Shown piece by piece: positions 41,249 through 49,610 of a stretch of 64,000 bases of DNA (position 1 is the first letter of the stretch; every line of letters starts with the position of its first letter). Under the pieces are notes generated by a model. The model was not told the DNA's origin. It saw only the letters and a list, made by a program, of their open reading frames with translations, and made no database searches. The stretch lies in NCBI RefSeq assembly GCF_900155395.1, contig NZ_LT699728.1, forward strand, positions 1 through 64,000, in the 5' to 3' direction. The translations under genes and the position numbers were made by a program. The stretch comes from Merdibacter massiliensis. GTDB lineage: Bacteria > Bacillota_I > Bacilli_A > Erysipelotrichales > Erysipelotrichaceae.

Positions 41249-41250
41249 CC

Positions 41251-41766
41251 TTATTTGCTCAGCAAAACATTTCTTTCATTTACGATGGCATCCCAGGTCA
41301 AAGTACCGATTGTACCATCAATTGCCAGATCATATAGATACTGGAATTGCTGTACCGCATGAATCGTACGGGTTCCATAATTTCCATCAATGGGAATCGG
41401 ACGCAAACACATGTTGAACTGTGCTATTTCGCTGAGATATTTCTGCATCATATAGACACCTAAGCTCACTTCACCATTTTTCAACACATACCCTTTAACC
41501 GCAACCGGAATATTGGTTACGATCTCCATCTTGCGGATTTCTTCCATGATGCCATCCCAAGTATCCTCACCGATGATTCCATCAGCAGTTAAGCCAAGAT
41601 AACGTTGTGCTTCTTTTACCGCTTTGCTCATATTGGCACCGTACACGCCATCTTCCACCAAAGCTGTTTGGATCATCCCTTTTTGCCGCATCAAATTCAG
41701 ATAACCTTGCATCTTATTAACGCTGATACCGATCCTTCCTGGCTGCAATACCAAATTAGTGCTCAT
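41251..41766 (-). CDS. Peptidoglycan-binding protein (two PG_binding_1 domains)
   Basis: A 171-aa protein made of two PG_binding_1 modules. The first (about 15-75) has 'VEDGVYGANMSKAVKEAQRYLGLTADGIIGEDTW', the second (about 95-165) has 'IPIDGNYGTRTIHAVQQFQYLYDLAIDGTIGTLTWDAI', with the usual D-G-x-x-G-x-x-T pattern. No signal peptide or catalytic domain is visible, so it may be a cytoplasmic or spore-associated binding protein. GGGAGG precedes the ATG. It converges on the IS element. Confidence 0.85.
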   Translation of the reverse strand: MSTNLVLQPGRIGISVNKMQGYLNLMRQKGMIQTALVEDGVYGANMSKAVKEAQRYLGLTADGIIGEDTWDGIMEEIRKMEIVTNIPVAVKGYVLKNGEVSLGVYMMQKYLSEIAQFNMCLRPIPIDGNYGTRTIHAVQQFQYLYDLAIDGTIGTLTWDAIVNERNVLLSK

Positions 41767-41831
41767 GCTTTCCCTCCCTTCGTTTTATTCTACGAAAGAA
41801 AAAAAAGACGAACTCTGTGTTCGCCTATATG

Positions 41832-42440
41832 TCATTGATTGGATACGATTGGAAAATCAAATTCCAATAATACATTTTCCACATTCTTGCTTGCTGCTTC
41901 CAATTGACTGCGCATATACAGTTTTGGCATACGAATATAGGAGTAGAAAAAGCTGAGCATGGCCACTAATAAAGACTCGATAAATGCCACGCTGTTGGTC
42001 TGATTCATCAACAAACAAAGAATGACAAATAACACAATAAACAGTACAACGGTCAATAATAATAAACGCTGCATCAATACGCGAAATGTCTCTCTGTAAA
42101 AACGCGACTTGTCATAAATATAAGATTCATATTCTTCTGGAACGTGCTGCCCATGAATCAATTCGTATTTGCGATGCTTGCTGCTGCGGCTTTTCAGATA
42201 ACGCTGTAACTGCAGCATACGGATGGCACAGTAATGCTGTCCTTCTCGATTATGCTCTTTTTCATATTTGCGAAAAAACAACTGCATCACTTTTAGATAC
42301 TCTTCCACCGTAATCGGATTACCTTTCATTGATGATACCAAAGCATATAGCTGCTCAACAACGGCATCAGAAAAAGATCCATTGTTTTCTTCCAAGCCTT
42401 TTTCTACTTCCGCAAGCTGCATGATATACGCATCTTTCAT
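41832..42440 (-). CDS. Uncharacterised protein with two membrane segments
   Basis: A 202-aa protein with a soluble basic N-terminal region (about 1-125) and two adjacent hydrophobic helices ('LLLLTVVLFIVLFVILCLLM' and 'FIESLLVAMLSFFYSYI'), then a short cytoplasmic tail. No family was recognised. A good promoter lies upstream. It sits between the peptidoglycan-binding gene and the Bce module, transcribed the same way, without evidence of a functional link. Confidence 0.65.
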   Translation of the reverse strand: MKDAYIMQLAEVEKGLEENNGSFSDAVVEQLYALVSSMKGNPITVEEYLKVMQLFFRKYEKEHNREGQHYCAIRMLQLQRYLKSRSSKHRKYELIHGQHVPEEYESYIYDKSRFYRETFRVLMQRLLLLTVVLFIVLFVILCLLMNQTNSVAFIESLLVAMLSFFYSYIRMPKLYMRSQLEAASKNVENVLLEFDFPIVSNQ

Positions 42441-42475
42441 CTAATCAACACCTCACCCGATTAAATACAGTATAA

Positions 42476-42504
42476 ATTTTATCGAAAACCGAAGCAAAAT
42501 GCAA
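42476..42504 (-). promoter_or_regulatory. SigA-type promoter for the two-membrane-segment protein
   Basis: TTGCAT (42499-42504), a 17-bp spacer and TAAAAT (42476-42481) on the minus strand, 35 bp before the start codon. Confidence 0.75.
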
Positions 42505-42538
42505 CCTTCACTGATTTTTTCACTTACCTTCACATAAT

Positions 42539-44662
42539 TCATTCATACACCCGGTTCCAGCCAACTTCCTCCATTTCCCGTACGACATTCCTTGAGCAAA
42601 GATAAGTGATCATAAAATATCCTCCATAAATCAAAGCAACTAAAAGAATTGTTGGAAAGATGCCGTCCATTTGTGTTTTCACTCCGCTCATAGACAACAA
42701 CAAGGAACAAAACCGCAGTCCAAATATCGAATGGATCATCGCCAACCCTAAAGGAAGACCAAAAAAGAGCAAATTCTGGATAAAAAGAGAACGGCAGATG
42801 TCCTGGCGATCGATCCCCATCATAAATAAAATCTGATAACGCCGTCTTCCGTCATAAAAGGCTGCCATTTGCTTCAGTGCCAGAATGACCGCACATGAAA
42901 GCAAGAAAACGATACCTAGATACAGCCCAACAAAGATCACCAGCAAGGATAAAGTCCATACATTCTCCTGAATAGCAAGCCTTGTTGTCAAAGCAATTTC
43001 ATTCGGCAAGGATTTACCGCTTCCATTATTGACCCACAAAATGTGACGGTCATCTAAGAATTGTTCAAAACTTTCTTCTTCCGACAACTTGGTAAAACGA
43101 TCCTCGCCTTGATAATTCGTAAAGACCCGCTGATACTGTAGTTGTGATCGTTTTAATATGCCGTCAGGAACAATGATGACTCCTTCATTGATATTGGAGG
43201 CATTCATCTCCACATGTCCAAATGTGCAAGATACAGAAGAAGGCCGTAATGTTGTTCCATTTACTGCGATGTTTGATCCTTCCTTCATCGCAATCGAACG
43301 TATCTGTATCCAGACCTCTGCATCAGCTACAATGGCATATTCCTCACTCCCCAGTGTAATCGGTTCTGATTGGAAAAGTTTTGCCAAGCGATTATACTCG
43401 CTTACTTCCATGAACATATCATGCGATTGCAAGGTAATCGAAGGATACAGTTCTCGAATCAACTGAATGCTCTTTTCATTCATCGTATCTTCGATGCGAA
43501 TGCCATCTTCTTCATTTGCTATGACATAGTAATTGATGACAAGCGGATCTTGGAAATGCTCCATGATCGGATATCCCTGTTGTTGCAGTTCATCTAAGAT
43601 ACCGATTTGAGAACGCTGCACTTGTTCTGTGCTATAAAGACCATCAGCAGGCAGCTGCATTGTTTTCGTGATCATCAGATCACAAGGCAAACTGGTTTCC
43701 ATTTGCTGCAATGTAAATGAGTGAATGCTCATCGCGCTTGAAAAGATGCAAATCGTAAAAAACAACAGGATACAGATGATCGACATTGCACCAACTGTTG
43801 AATATAGTTGGGAATGCAATTCTCGAATCGTAAAACTGTTAAGACCATGAAAATAGGTTTCTTTCCATTTCTGCATGCACTTGATGGCTCCATGGGCAAC
43901 AGCATAGAAGATCAGAAATGTCGCAAAGATGCCCAACAGGATCATCCATCCTAACAGTCCAGGGAATTGTATGGTATAGCTTTTAACCGTTACCTGATAA
44001 TAAGCATATGATAACAGAAAAATTCCGATCAATAAAACAAGCACATACCAGAGCCAAGGTTTTTCATGACTTCCATCATTCCTGCGCTTCGCCCGCATCA
44101 GTTTTGTCAATGAGCTGCGCGTAATGGTAAATGTATTAAAAAGCATGACGCAAATATACATAAAAGAAAAACTGAACAATGTCATAGAAAAAGCAAATGG
44201 TGAAAAAGTAAATAGATAATGGCGCAGATCCACCTCAAATAAAGTAATGATGATCAAAGAAAGCAATTGTGATAAGATGATGCCCAACACCAAACCGATG
44301 ATCAAAGAAGCAATCCCGATCAGCATGGTTTCATAAATCAGTAATAGAGTAATGCGCAGCTTGCCCATGCCCAGCATTTGATAAAGAGCAAATTCTTCCT
44401 TCCTTCGGCGCATCAAAAACCGATTTGCATAGATGATCAGAAAATAAAAGACGATGGCAACAAAAAAACTGACAACTGCCATGATACTGGATAATATATC
44501 CATCATATTAGTTGCTGTTTCAGATAAGGAAGAAAGGACATCCTGGGACTCTAAAGAATTAAACATGTAGAAGATAGCAACACCCAATACCAATGTCAAA
44601 AAATAGATCGTATAATCCCGAACGCTTTTTGCCATATTCCGAAAAGCCAGTTTATATAACAT
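42539..44662 (-). CDS. BceB-type ABC transporter permease
   Basis: A 707-aa FtsX-like permease with ten expected membrane helices and a large extracellular domain between helices seven and eight (about 310-560). This is the hallmark of BceB proteins that recognise peptide antibiotics such as bacitracin. The N-terminal 'LYKLAFRNMAKSVRDYTIYFLTLVLGVAIFYMF' is typical. It works with the BceA-type ATPase and signals to the BceS-type kinase. It overlaps the ATPase stop codon and lacks its own promoter, so belongs to the four-gene operon. Confidence 0.93.
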   Translation of the reverse strand: MLYKLAFRNMAKSVRDYTIYFLTLVLGVAIFYMFNSLESQDVLSSLSETATNMMDILSSIMAVVSFFVAIVFYFLIIYANRFLMRRRKEEFALYQMLGMGKLRITLLLIYETMLIGIASLIIGLVLGIILSQLLSLIIITLFEVDLRHYLFTFSPFAFSMTLFSFSFMYICVMLFNTFTITRSSLTKLMRAKRRNDGSHEKPWLWYVLVLLIGIFLLSYAYYQVTVKSYTIQFPGLLGWMILLGIFATFLIFYAVAHGAIKCMQKWKETYFHGLNSFTIRELHSQLYSTVGAMSIICILLFFTICIFSSAMSIHSFTLQQMETSLPCDLMITKTMQLPADGLYSTEQVQRSQIGILDELQQQGYPIMEHFQDPLVINYYVIANEEDGIRIEDTMNEKSIQLIRELYPSITLQSHDMFMEVSEYNRLAKLFQSEPITLGSEEYAIVADAEVWIQIRSIAMKEGSNIAVNGTTLRPSSVSCTFGHVEMNASNINEGVIIVPDGILKRSQLQYQRVFTNYQGEDRFTKLSEEESFEQFLDDRHILWVNNGSGKSLPNEIALTTRLAIQENVWTLSLLVIFVGLYLGIVFLLSCAVILALKQMAAFYDGRRRYQILFMMGIDRQDICRSLFIQNLLFFGLPLGLAMIHSIFGLRFCSLLLSMSGVKTQMDGIFPTILLVALIYGGYFMITYLCSRNVVREMEEVGWNRVYE

Positions 44663-45419
44663 CGTTCGCGTCGCCTCCCAACAAGCTCTCTACATCAATG
44701 ATCTTGCTGAAAAACTGTTTTCGATCATCGCTTCCACGGTAGAATTCATGAAATAAGCGGCCATCTTTGATGAAAACAACACGGGAAGCATAGCTTGCTG
44801 TAAATGCATCATGAGTTACCATCAAGATCGTAGAAGACAACCGTTCATGCAAAGAAGCAAAGGTGGCCAACAATTGTCTTGCACTTTTAGAATCCAATGC
44901 CCCGGTTGGTTCATCGGCGAGCACAAGCTGTGGTTCGATCACTAGTGCACGTGCACAAGCAACACGCTGTTTTTGTCCTCCGGAAAGCTGATAAGGATAT
45001 TTCTGCAGACAATCCGCAATTCCCAGATAATTTGCCATGGTCATGATCTTTTGTTCGATCTGCACAGCCTTTTCATGTTTGATCTGTAATGCCAGTGCGA
45101 TGTTTTCAAAGGCTGTCATCGTATCTAAAAGGTGAAATTCTTGAAAGATAAAACCGAGATCATTGCGGCGATACATGGTCAGCTTTCTTCCGCGTAAACT
45201 GGTGATATCTTTTCCGTTGATATAGATATGCCCGCTGCTTACACGATCGATGCTCGATATACAGTTTAAAAGAGTCGTCTTCCCGGAACCGCTTGGCCCC
45301 ATGATAGCGACAAAATCTCCTTTTTGCACCGTTAAAGAAAGGCCGTCCAATGCCTTTGTCAAGGAAAAGGCATTGCCATAATATTTTTCAACTTTCTCAG
45401 CTCTCAATACTTCCATCAT
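44652..45419 (-). CDS. BceA-type ABC transporter ATPase
   Basis: A 255-aa ATPase. Walker A is 'IMGPSGSGKTTLLNCISSID', the Q-loop is 'LGFIFQEFHLLDTM', the signature is 'YQLSGGQKQRVACARALV' and Walker B is 'LVLADEPTGALDSKSA'. It powers the BceB-type permease in antimicrobial-peptide resistance. The ATG at 45419 has AAAGGA seven bases upstream and overlaps the kinase gene. A following ATG is a possible alternative. Confidence 0.95.
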   Translation of the reverse strand: MMEVLRAEKVEKYYGNAFSLTKALDGLSLTVQKGDFVAIMGPSGSGKTTLLNCISSIDRVSSGHIYINGKDITSLRGRKLTMYRRNDLGFIFQEFHLLDTMTAFENIALALQIKHEKAVQIEQKIMTMANYLGIADCLQKYPYQLSGGQKQRVACARALVIEPQLVLADEPTGALDSKSARQLLATFASLHERLSSTILMVTHDAFTASYASRVVFIKDGRLFHEFYRGSDDRKQFFSKIIDVESLLGGDANDVI

Positions 45420-46455
45420 CCATTTTTCCTTTCTTTGTATCATCTAATACTTGAAAAAAGGAATCTTTCTGAAATGCAATCGATACGACAGTTCCTTTTC
45501 CTAGTTGTGATGTTAATGTGATCCTATGTCCCAGTTTATTACAAAGCTGCTCACAAAGATACAGTCCCATGCCTGTCGACGCTTTTTGCATGCGTCCATT
45601 GCTTCCGGTAAAAGATTTTTCAAAGACACGTGGAAGTTCTGCTTCCGCAATACCTACCCCGTTGTCTGCAATCTTCAAATTCGTTATGGTACTTTCTTCT
45701 TCCACCCAGATACGGATCTTGCCTTCTCCTTTTTGACAATACTGAATTGCATTGTTCATGATCTGATTGATGATAAATTCCATCCATTTGCTGTCAGTGT
45801 ACACACAAGTACGGCTTGTTTCAAACTGGATAGCCACACCTCCATATAACAATGCATCCTTGTTGCGGCGAATGACATTTTGTACAAGTTCATCCAAAGA
45901 ACAGCGTTTGATCAAATAATCTTTCTCGCTGTTCTCACTGCGGGCATAATACAAGACTTGTTCTACATCATCTTCTACACGTTGAAATTGTTCACGCAGC
46001 TTTTTATTGACAGTCCCCGGGTTATTATGCAAGATCAGCTGCCCTGCCGCAATCGGCAATTTCACTTCATGGACCCACAATTCGATAAAATCCTTAAATT
46101 CTTCCATTGCTTCCTGATAAGATAAGATCTTCTCATTCATCGCTTTGTCAGCTTCATAGACAACCTGATGACAGATCTTTCCATCTAAAAAGGATGGAGG
46201 CGGCACCAGTTCATGAATCAGATATTTCTGGTCCAACTGATCTAATGTCAAGAATAATTGATGGTAATAATGGTGTCTTCGAAAAAACTCATAGAACAGT
46301 ATCCCGCAGCCAAAAAACAGGCCGGTTCCAGCGATGATCCCCAGCAATAAAAAATGCACGCGAAACAGAGATAACAAGAGCAAAATACTCGCAAATGCCG
46401 TTATATATAATGCAATCGATACTAAATGATCCCCTAAAAACATTCGTAATTTCAT
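45397..46455 (-). CDS. BceS-type intramembrane-sensing histidine kinase
   Basis: A 352-aa kinase with two membrane helices near the N-terminus and almost no extracellular loop ('VSIALYITAFASILLLLSLF', 'FLLLGIIAGTGLFFGCGILFY'), so sensing depends on the BceAB transporter. The H-box is 'ELWVHEVKLPIAAGQLILHN', the N-box is 'IINQIMNNAIQYCQ' and the G-boxes are 'LKIADNGVGIAEAEL' and 'GMGLYLCEQLCNKLG'. It phosphorylates the response regulator encoded just before it and overlaps its stop (ATGA). Confidence 0.93.
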   Translation of the reverse strand: MKLRMFLGDHLVSIALYITAFASILLLLSLFRVHFLLLGIIAGTGLFFGCGILFYEFFRRHHYYHQLFLTLDQLDQKYLIHELVPPPSFLDGKICHQVVYEADKAMNEKILSYQEAMEEFKDFIELWVHEVKLPIAAGQLILHNNPGTVNKKLREQFQRVEDDVEQVLYYARSENSEKDYLIKRCSLDELVQNVIRRNKDALLYGGVAIQFETSRTCVYTDSKWMEFIINQIMNNAIQYCQKGEGKIRIWVEEESTITNLKIADNGVGIAEAELPRVFEKSFTGSNGRMQKASTGMGLYLCEQLCNKLGHRITLTSQLGKGTVVSIAFQKDSFFQVLDDTKKGKMDDGSIES

Positions 46456-47114
46456 ACTAAGATATACCCCTGTCCTCTTCTTGTTTCGATCACGTCGATC
46501 AAACCGATTTCTTCCAGCTTCTTTCGTAATCGTGTAATATTGACCGTTAATGTGTTATCATCAATGAACTTATTGGTATCCCATAAATAATCCATCAAAG
46601 CATCTCGACTCACAATGCTTCCCTTATGTTGCAGCAAAAAGTGAAAGATCGCCATTTCATTTTTTGATAACAATAATTCCTGATTGTCTTTTTCCAAGGT
46701 ACTTTTTAATACATTGACGATGACTCCCTGATACACTTCCATGCCTGTGTGCTTGTTCATTCGTTTGAAAAGTGCCTCGATATGCAATAACAGCAACGTT
46801 GGATTATACGGCTTGCTGATATAATCATCCGCACCGTAACTCATCGACAGCACTTCATCTACTTCGCTGTTTCGGGATGTGACCATGATGATCGGCACAT
46901 CACTTTTGGCACGAACTTGTTTCAACACTTGTTGTCCGTTCATCTCTGGAATCATGATGTCTAACAGCACCAGATCCACATCCATGCTTAATATAGATTG
47001 CGCTACATGCGAAAATGAATGTAAGATCCTTCCTTCATATCCGTTATTATCCAGCAAAATCTTTAGTTCTTCTTGCAAAGAGCTGTCATCTTCAACGATC
47101 AATACTTTTTTCAT
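46452..47114 (-). CDS. BceR-type OmpR-family response regulator
   Basis: A 220-aa regulator. The receiver domain has the acidic pair in 'VLIVEDDSSL', the phosphoacceptor Asp in 'VDLVLLDIMIPEMNG' and the conserved Lys in 'DDYISKPYNPTLL'. The C-terminal winged helix reads 'SRDALMDYLWDTNKFIDDNTLTVNITRLRKKLEEIG'. It should bind the inverted repeat upstream of its own gene. The ATG at 47114 has AGGTG six bases upstream; a GTG three codons earlier is less likely. It is the first gene of the operon. Confidence 0.94.
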   Translation of the reverse strand: MKKVLIVEDDSSLQEELKILLDNNGYEGRILHSFSHVAQSILSMDVDLVLLDIMIPEMNGQQVLKQVRAKSDVPIIMVTSRNSEVDEVLSMSYGADDYISKPYNPTLLLLHIEALFKRMNKHTGMEVYQGVIVNVLKSTLEKDNQELLLSKNEMAIFHFLLQHKGSIVSRDALMDYLWDTNKFIDDNTLTVNITRLRKKLEEIGLIDVIETRRGQGYILV

Positions 47115-47131
47115 TGTCTTCACCTGCTTTC

Positions 47132-47137
47132 ATTATA
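47132..47137 (-). promoter_or_regulatory. -10 box of the BceRSAB-type operon
   Basis: TATAAT on the minus strand, 17 bp before the regulator ATG. No good -35 is present; the -35 position directly abuts the BceR-type operator, as expected of an activator-dependent promoter. Confidence 0.65.
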
Positions 47138-47159
47138 ACCAATTTTAGATGATCCGTAT

Positions 47160-47175
47160 CTTACATCCATGTAAG
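47160..47175. promoter_or_regulatory. BceR-type operator
   Basis: CTTACATCCATGTAAG, a perfect inverted repeat that matches the published BceR-group consensus T-N-A-C-A-N4-T-G-T-A-A exactly (TTACA-TCCA-TGTAA). It ends 22 bp upstream of the -10. Confidence 0.8.
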
Positions 47176-47191
47176 CTATTGATTCTCCAAG

Positions 47192-47220
47192 AAAAAAAGA
47201 GGCATGTTATGCGTGCCCCT
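47192..47220 (-). terminator. Terminator overlapping the TSCPD gene end
   Basis: On the minus strand AGGGGCA / TGCCTCT (one wobble pair) around a 9-nt loop containing the stop codon, then seven T. Confidence 0.75.
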
Positions 47221-47467
47221 GCAAACGGTATTGTTTCAATGCACATGCGATTTGATCCGGGCAGCTTGTAGACTTTGCTCCACAGCGCACTCCTTCAAAT
47301 GCTTTTATGACTTCATCAATGCTTTTATTTTCTAACATGCGGGAGATTCCTAATAAATTCCCCGGACATCCTCCCACGATCGTCACTTTGCGAATGACGT
47401 CACCATCCATTTCAAAACGCATTTCTTTTGAACAAACTCCTTTTGGCTGATATACAAATTGTTCCAT
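47207..47467 (-). CDS. TSCPD-domain protein (TIGR03905 type)
   Basis: An 86-aa protein with the whole family pattern: 'YQPKGVCSKEMRFEMDGDVI', 'VTIVGGCPGNLLGISRML' and 'GVRCGAKSTSCPDQIACAL', which ends in the T-S-C-P-D motif. Four conserved cysteines suggest metal or redox chemistry. The domain also occurs at the C-terminus of B12-dependent ribonucleotide reductases; a stand-alone function is unknown. GGGAGG precedes the ATG. It lies 14 bp after the Gx-family gene as the last of a three-gene operon. Confidence 0.88.
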   Translation of the reverse strand: MEQFVYQPKGVCSKEMRFEMDGDVIRKVTIVGGCPGNLLGISRMLENKSIDEVIKAFEGVRCGAKSTSCPDQIACALKQYRLQGHA

Positions 47468-47481
47468 CTTACATTCCTCCC

Positions 47482-47973
47482 TTAATTCAGACGATTTAAT
47501 ACCTGCTGTGCAAACATCGCCATGATCAGGCCAGTCGGAATAGATAAAGCTACCAGGATCGGCAGCAATGCCTGCATGAAAAACTGCTGATAGATCCATG
47601 TGATCACAAGCACTTGTGCAATGCTGTGTGCGCAGCTGCCTAATACGCTGACTCCATATATGCTGAAGCAGGAAAAATGCTTTGCCGCGCTCATGACCAT
47701 TGCACTGAGCAATACACCGGCCAATGAGAGCCAGAACGATGTTGCAAATAACATGCCGGACAATAAAGAAGCAAATAGGACACGTATGATTCCAACCGTA
47801 AATATTGCTTGTACACCAAAGTAATAAAGAGCGATCAATGACAGGATGTTTGCTAAACCTAAACGAAATCCTGGAATTGGCAACGGGATGACCACCATTG
47901 ATTCAATAAAATGAAAAATGATCGCAAGAGCACATAAGAGTGCAAATAACGTCATCTTCTGTACCGGTTTCAT
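47482..47973 (-). CDS. Gx-transporter/HepPP-synthase-component-I family membrane protein (EetB-like)
   Basis: A 163-aa membrane protein with five to six helices. 'IPGFRLGLANILSLIALYYFG' is the conserved family block (G-x-R-L-G-L-A-N). In Listeria the homologous EetB works with EetA in flavin-based extracellular electron transfer; older annotations call the family heptaprenyl-diphosphate synthase component I. It overlaps the NusG-II gene (ATGA), the same pairing as eetA-eetB. The other electron-transfer parts (Ndh2, DmkA/B, ApbE) are not seen in this window. Confidence 0.8.
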   Translation of the reverse strand: MKPVQKMTLFALLCALAIIFHFIESMVVIPLPIPGFRLGLANILSLIALYYFGVQAIFTVGIIRVLFASLLSGMLFATSFWLSLAGVLLSAMVMSAAKHFSCFSIYGVSVLGSCAHSIAQVLVITWIYQQFFMQALLPILVALSIPTGLIMAMFAQQVLNRLN

Positions 47974-48338
47974 TGAATCTGCGTATCGACAGCACCTTTC
48001 TCACTGCCTTCAATGCGAACAACAACTTCATTTGGCAAACAGATGATCGGTGTGGACGGGTCGCTGACATAACCTTGAATCGAACAATAATGATAGGGAG
48101 AATTTTCTTTTTCGACCCTTACTTTTCCATCATTGATCTCGACCATGACCTCACCTAACTTTCCCGTAACCGAATAAGTCGCATTTTCCCATAAAGAAAC
48201 ACGCAACACTTCTTCATCCTTCACCTTGACCACAACTTCTTCTGCTTGGACCCCATCATAGGCAAACCATAAAGGTACATAGAAGAGTACACAAGCTGCC
48301 ATAATGAGCACTATACATATTTTATCTGCTCGCTTCAT
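47970..48338 (-). CDS. NusG domain II protein (EetA-like)
   Basis: A 122-aa protein with one N-terminal membrane helix ('ICIVLIMAACVLFYVPLWF') and a NusG domain II fold outside the membrane: 'VVVKVKDEEVLRVSLWENATY', then 'GKVRVEKENSPYHYCSIQGYVSDPSTPIICLPNEVVVRI', where the C..C-L-P-x-x-V ending is diagnostic. In Listeria the EetA protein of the electron-transfer locus contains this type of domain. It is the first gene of the operon with the Gx-family and TSCPD genes. Confidence 0.82.
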   Translation of the reverse strand: MKRADKICIVLIMAACVLFYVPLWFAYDGVQAEEVVVKVKDEEVLRVSLWENATYSVTGKLGEVMVEINDGKVRVEKENSPYHYCSIQGYVSDPSTPIICLPNEVVVRIEGSEKGAVDTQIQ

Positions 48339-48413
48339 ATTTGTCCTCCGACGAAATCATTATACGAAATTGTTCATTTTTTGCAAGTCATGCTGCATCA
48401 TACAAATAAGAAA

Positions 48414-48439
48414 AAGAACGCATTTCGCAATACGTTCTT
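48414..48439 (-). terminator. Terminator after the FMN_bind-like lipoprotein gene
   Basis: A 7-bp outer stem (AAGAACG / CGTTCTT) extended by an inner ATT/AAT pairing, followed by a T-rich tail on the minus strand. Confidence 0.75.
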
Positions 48440-48441
48440 AT

Positions 48442-48852
48442 TTAGGATTGAGCATCTGCCTTCGCTTTATTATAGACATCGACATACTTCTCGATAGAGA
48501 TGGTACATCCGCTCAACACATCGCTGTTCTTGGCACGTCCTTGTTCATCAAAAGTCAATGAATCACTGTCATGTTCTACCAAATAGTTTTCCAAATATTG
48601 AATCTGTTCATACCATTCTTTCCCAATGCTGCTGTACTGTTTCAAGCCATAACTGTCTTTCTTATCTTTTTTTGACTCGCCACCGCTTGTTTCATCGATC
48701 GATACAGATTCTACCTTCTCTCCATTCATTTTTACAGTTGCAGAAATCGTTTCTCCATCCACTGTTTCTTTTGCTTCACCGCTTCCATTGCCTGTTCCTC
48801 CACAGCCTGCTAACAACAGTACACATGCACTAAGACAAATCAATCTGCGCAT
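48442..48852 (-). CDS. Small lipoprotein with FMN_bind-like domain (PplA-like, tentative)
   Basis: A 136-aa protein with a signal peptide and lipobox 'LLLAGCGG' (Cys about residue 17). The mature part begins with a Gly/Ser linker and resembles FMN-binding extracellular domains: 'VKMNGEKVESVSIDETSGG', then a charged helix 'SSIGKEWYEQIQYLENYLVE', and finally 'SDVLSGCTISIEKYVDVYNKA', equivalent to D-x-x-S-G-A-T-x-S, the covalent FMN attachment site with Cys in place of Ala. The threonine is retained. Its neighbourhood beside EetA/EetB-like genes supports the assignment. A full FMN_bind domain would be longer. Confidence 0.65.
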   Translation of the reverse strand: MRRLICLSACVLLLAGCGGTGNGSGEAKETVDGETISATVKMNGEKVESVSIDETSGGESKKDKKDSYGLKQYSSIGKEWYEQIQYLENYLVEHDSDSLTFDEQGRAKNSDVLSGCTISIEKYVDVYNKAKADAQS

Positions 48853-48984
48853 TCCAATTTACCTCCATTCATACTCACAGTATTTCCATATTTAATAAAA
48901 ATAAACATAAAAAACTGTACCTGTTTAAATATAGCAATAAAGATAAAAATACTCCAGTATAAATCAAAAATATCCATATTTTAC

Positions 48985-49014
48985 AAAAAAAGTGATTTAT
49001 AAATCACTTTTTTT
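48985..49014. terminator. Terminator overlapping the end of the carbonic anhydrase gene
   Basis: A perfect 30-bp palindrome with A-run and T-run ends (AAAAAAAGTGATTTA and its complement). It includes the last codons of the coding region. Confidence 0.85.
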
Positions 49015-49509
49015 ACTATATTTATCTGCTAACCCAACATAATGTTCTGCATTCCATTTGATCATCTTTCGCTGATCATCACTTAACTCTTTTAACTTGC
49101 ACGGAATGCCCATCGCCAACGTACCGCTGGGAATCCTTTTTCCTTCCGTTACTAACGCACCCGCCGCAATCATGCTTTGTGTTTCAATATAAGCTCCATT
49201 CAATATGGTTGCCCGCATTCCGATCAATACTTCATCTTCTACAATTGCACCATGAACGATGGCGCCATGGCCGATAGTAACATTGTCGCCAATGTTCACC
49301 TCATATCCGCGATCACAATGCAGGATGCATCCGTCTTGTACATTGCTGTTTTTTCCAACGGTTATTTTACCGCTGTCTCCACGCAGTATACATCCATACC
49401 AGATGGATGCCCCTTCTTGAATCTCCACATCGCCAATCAACACAGCATCTTCGGCAATAAATGCATTTTTAGCAATCACTGGTTTATGTCCATTTAATTC
49501 TTTGATCAT
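48997..49509 (-). CDS. Gamma-carbonic anhydrase-family protein
   Basis: A 170-aa left-handed beta-helix protein built from hexapeptide repeats, for example 'IAEDAVLIGDVEIQEGASIWYGCIL'. Candidate zinc ligands are 'LHCDRGYEV' and the 'GHGAIVHGAIV' pair. Members include true gamma-carbonic anhydrases and PaaY-like thioesterases; activity cannot be decided here. The ATG at 49509 follows AGGAGAAG; an upstream in-frame start has no site. Confidence 0.9.
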   Translation of the reverse strand: MIKELNGHKPVIAKNAFIAEDAVLIGDVEIQEGASIWYGCILRGDSGKITVGKNSNVQDGCILHCDRGYEVNIGDNVTIGHGAIVHGAIVEDEVLIGMRATILNGAYIETQSMIAAGALVTEGKRIPSGTLAMGIPCKLKELSDDQRKMIKWNAEHYVGLADKYSKKSDL

Positions 49510-49610
49510 TTTTTCTTCTCCTATTACAAGCACATTATACCATTCCAAAAGATGGAATAAAATATGCTTTCGATGATTTAATGATCCAGAAAGTGTTGAA
49601 GAGAAACGTC

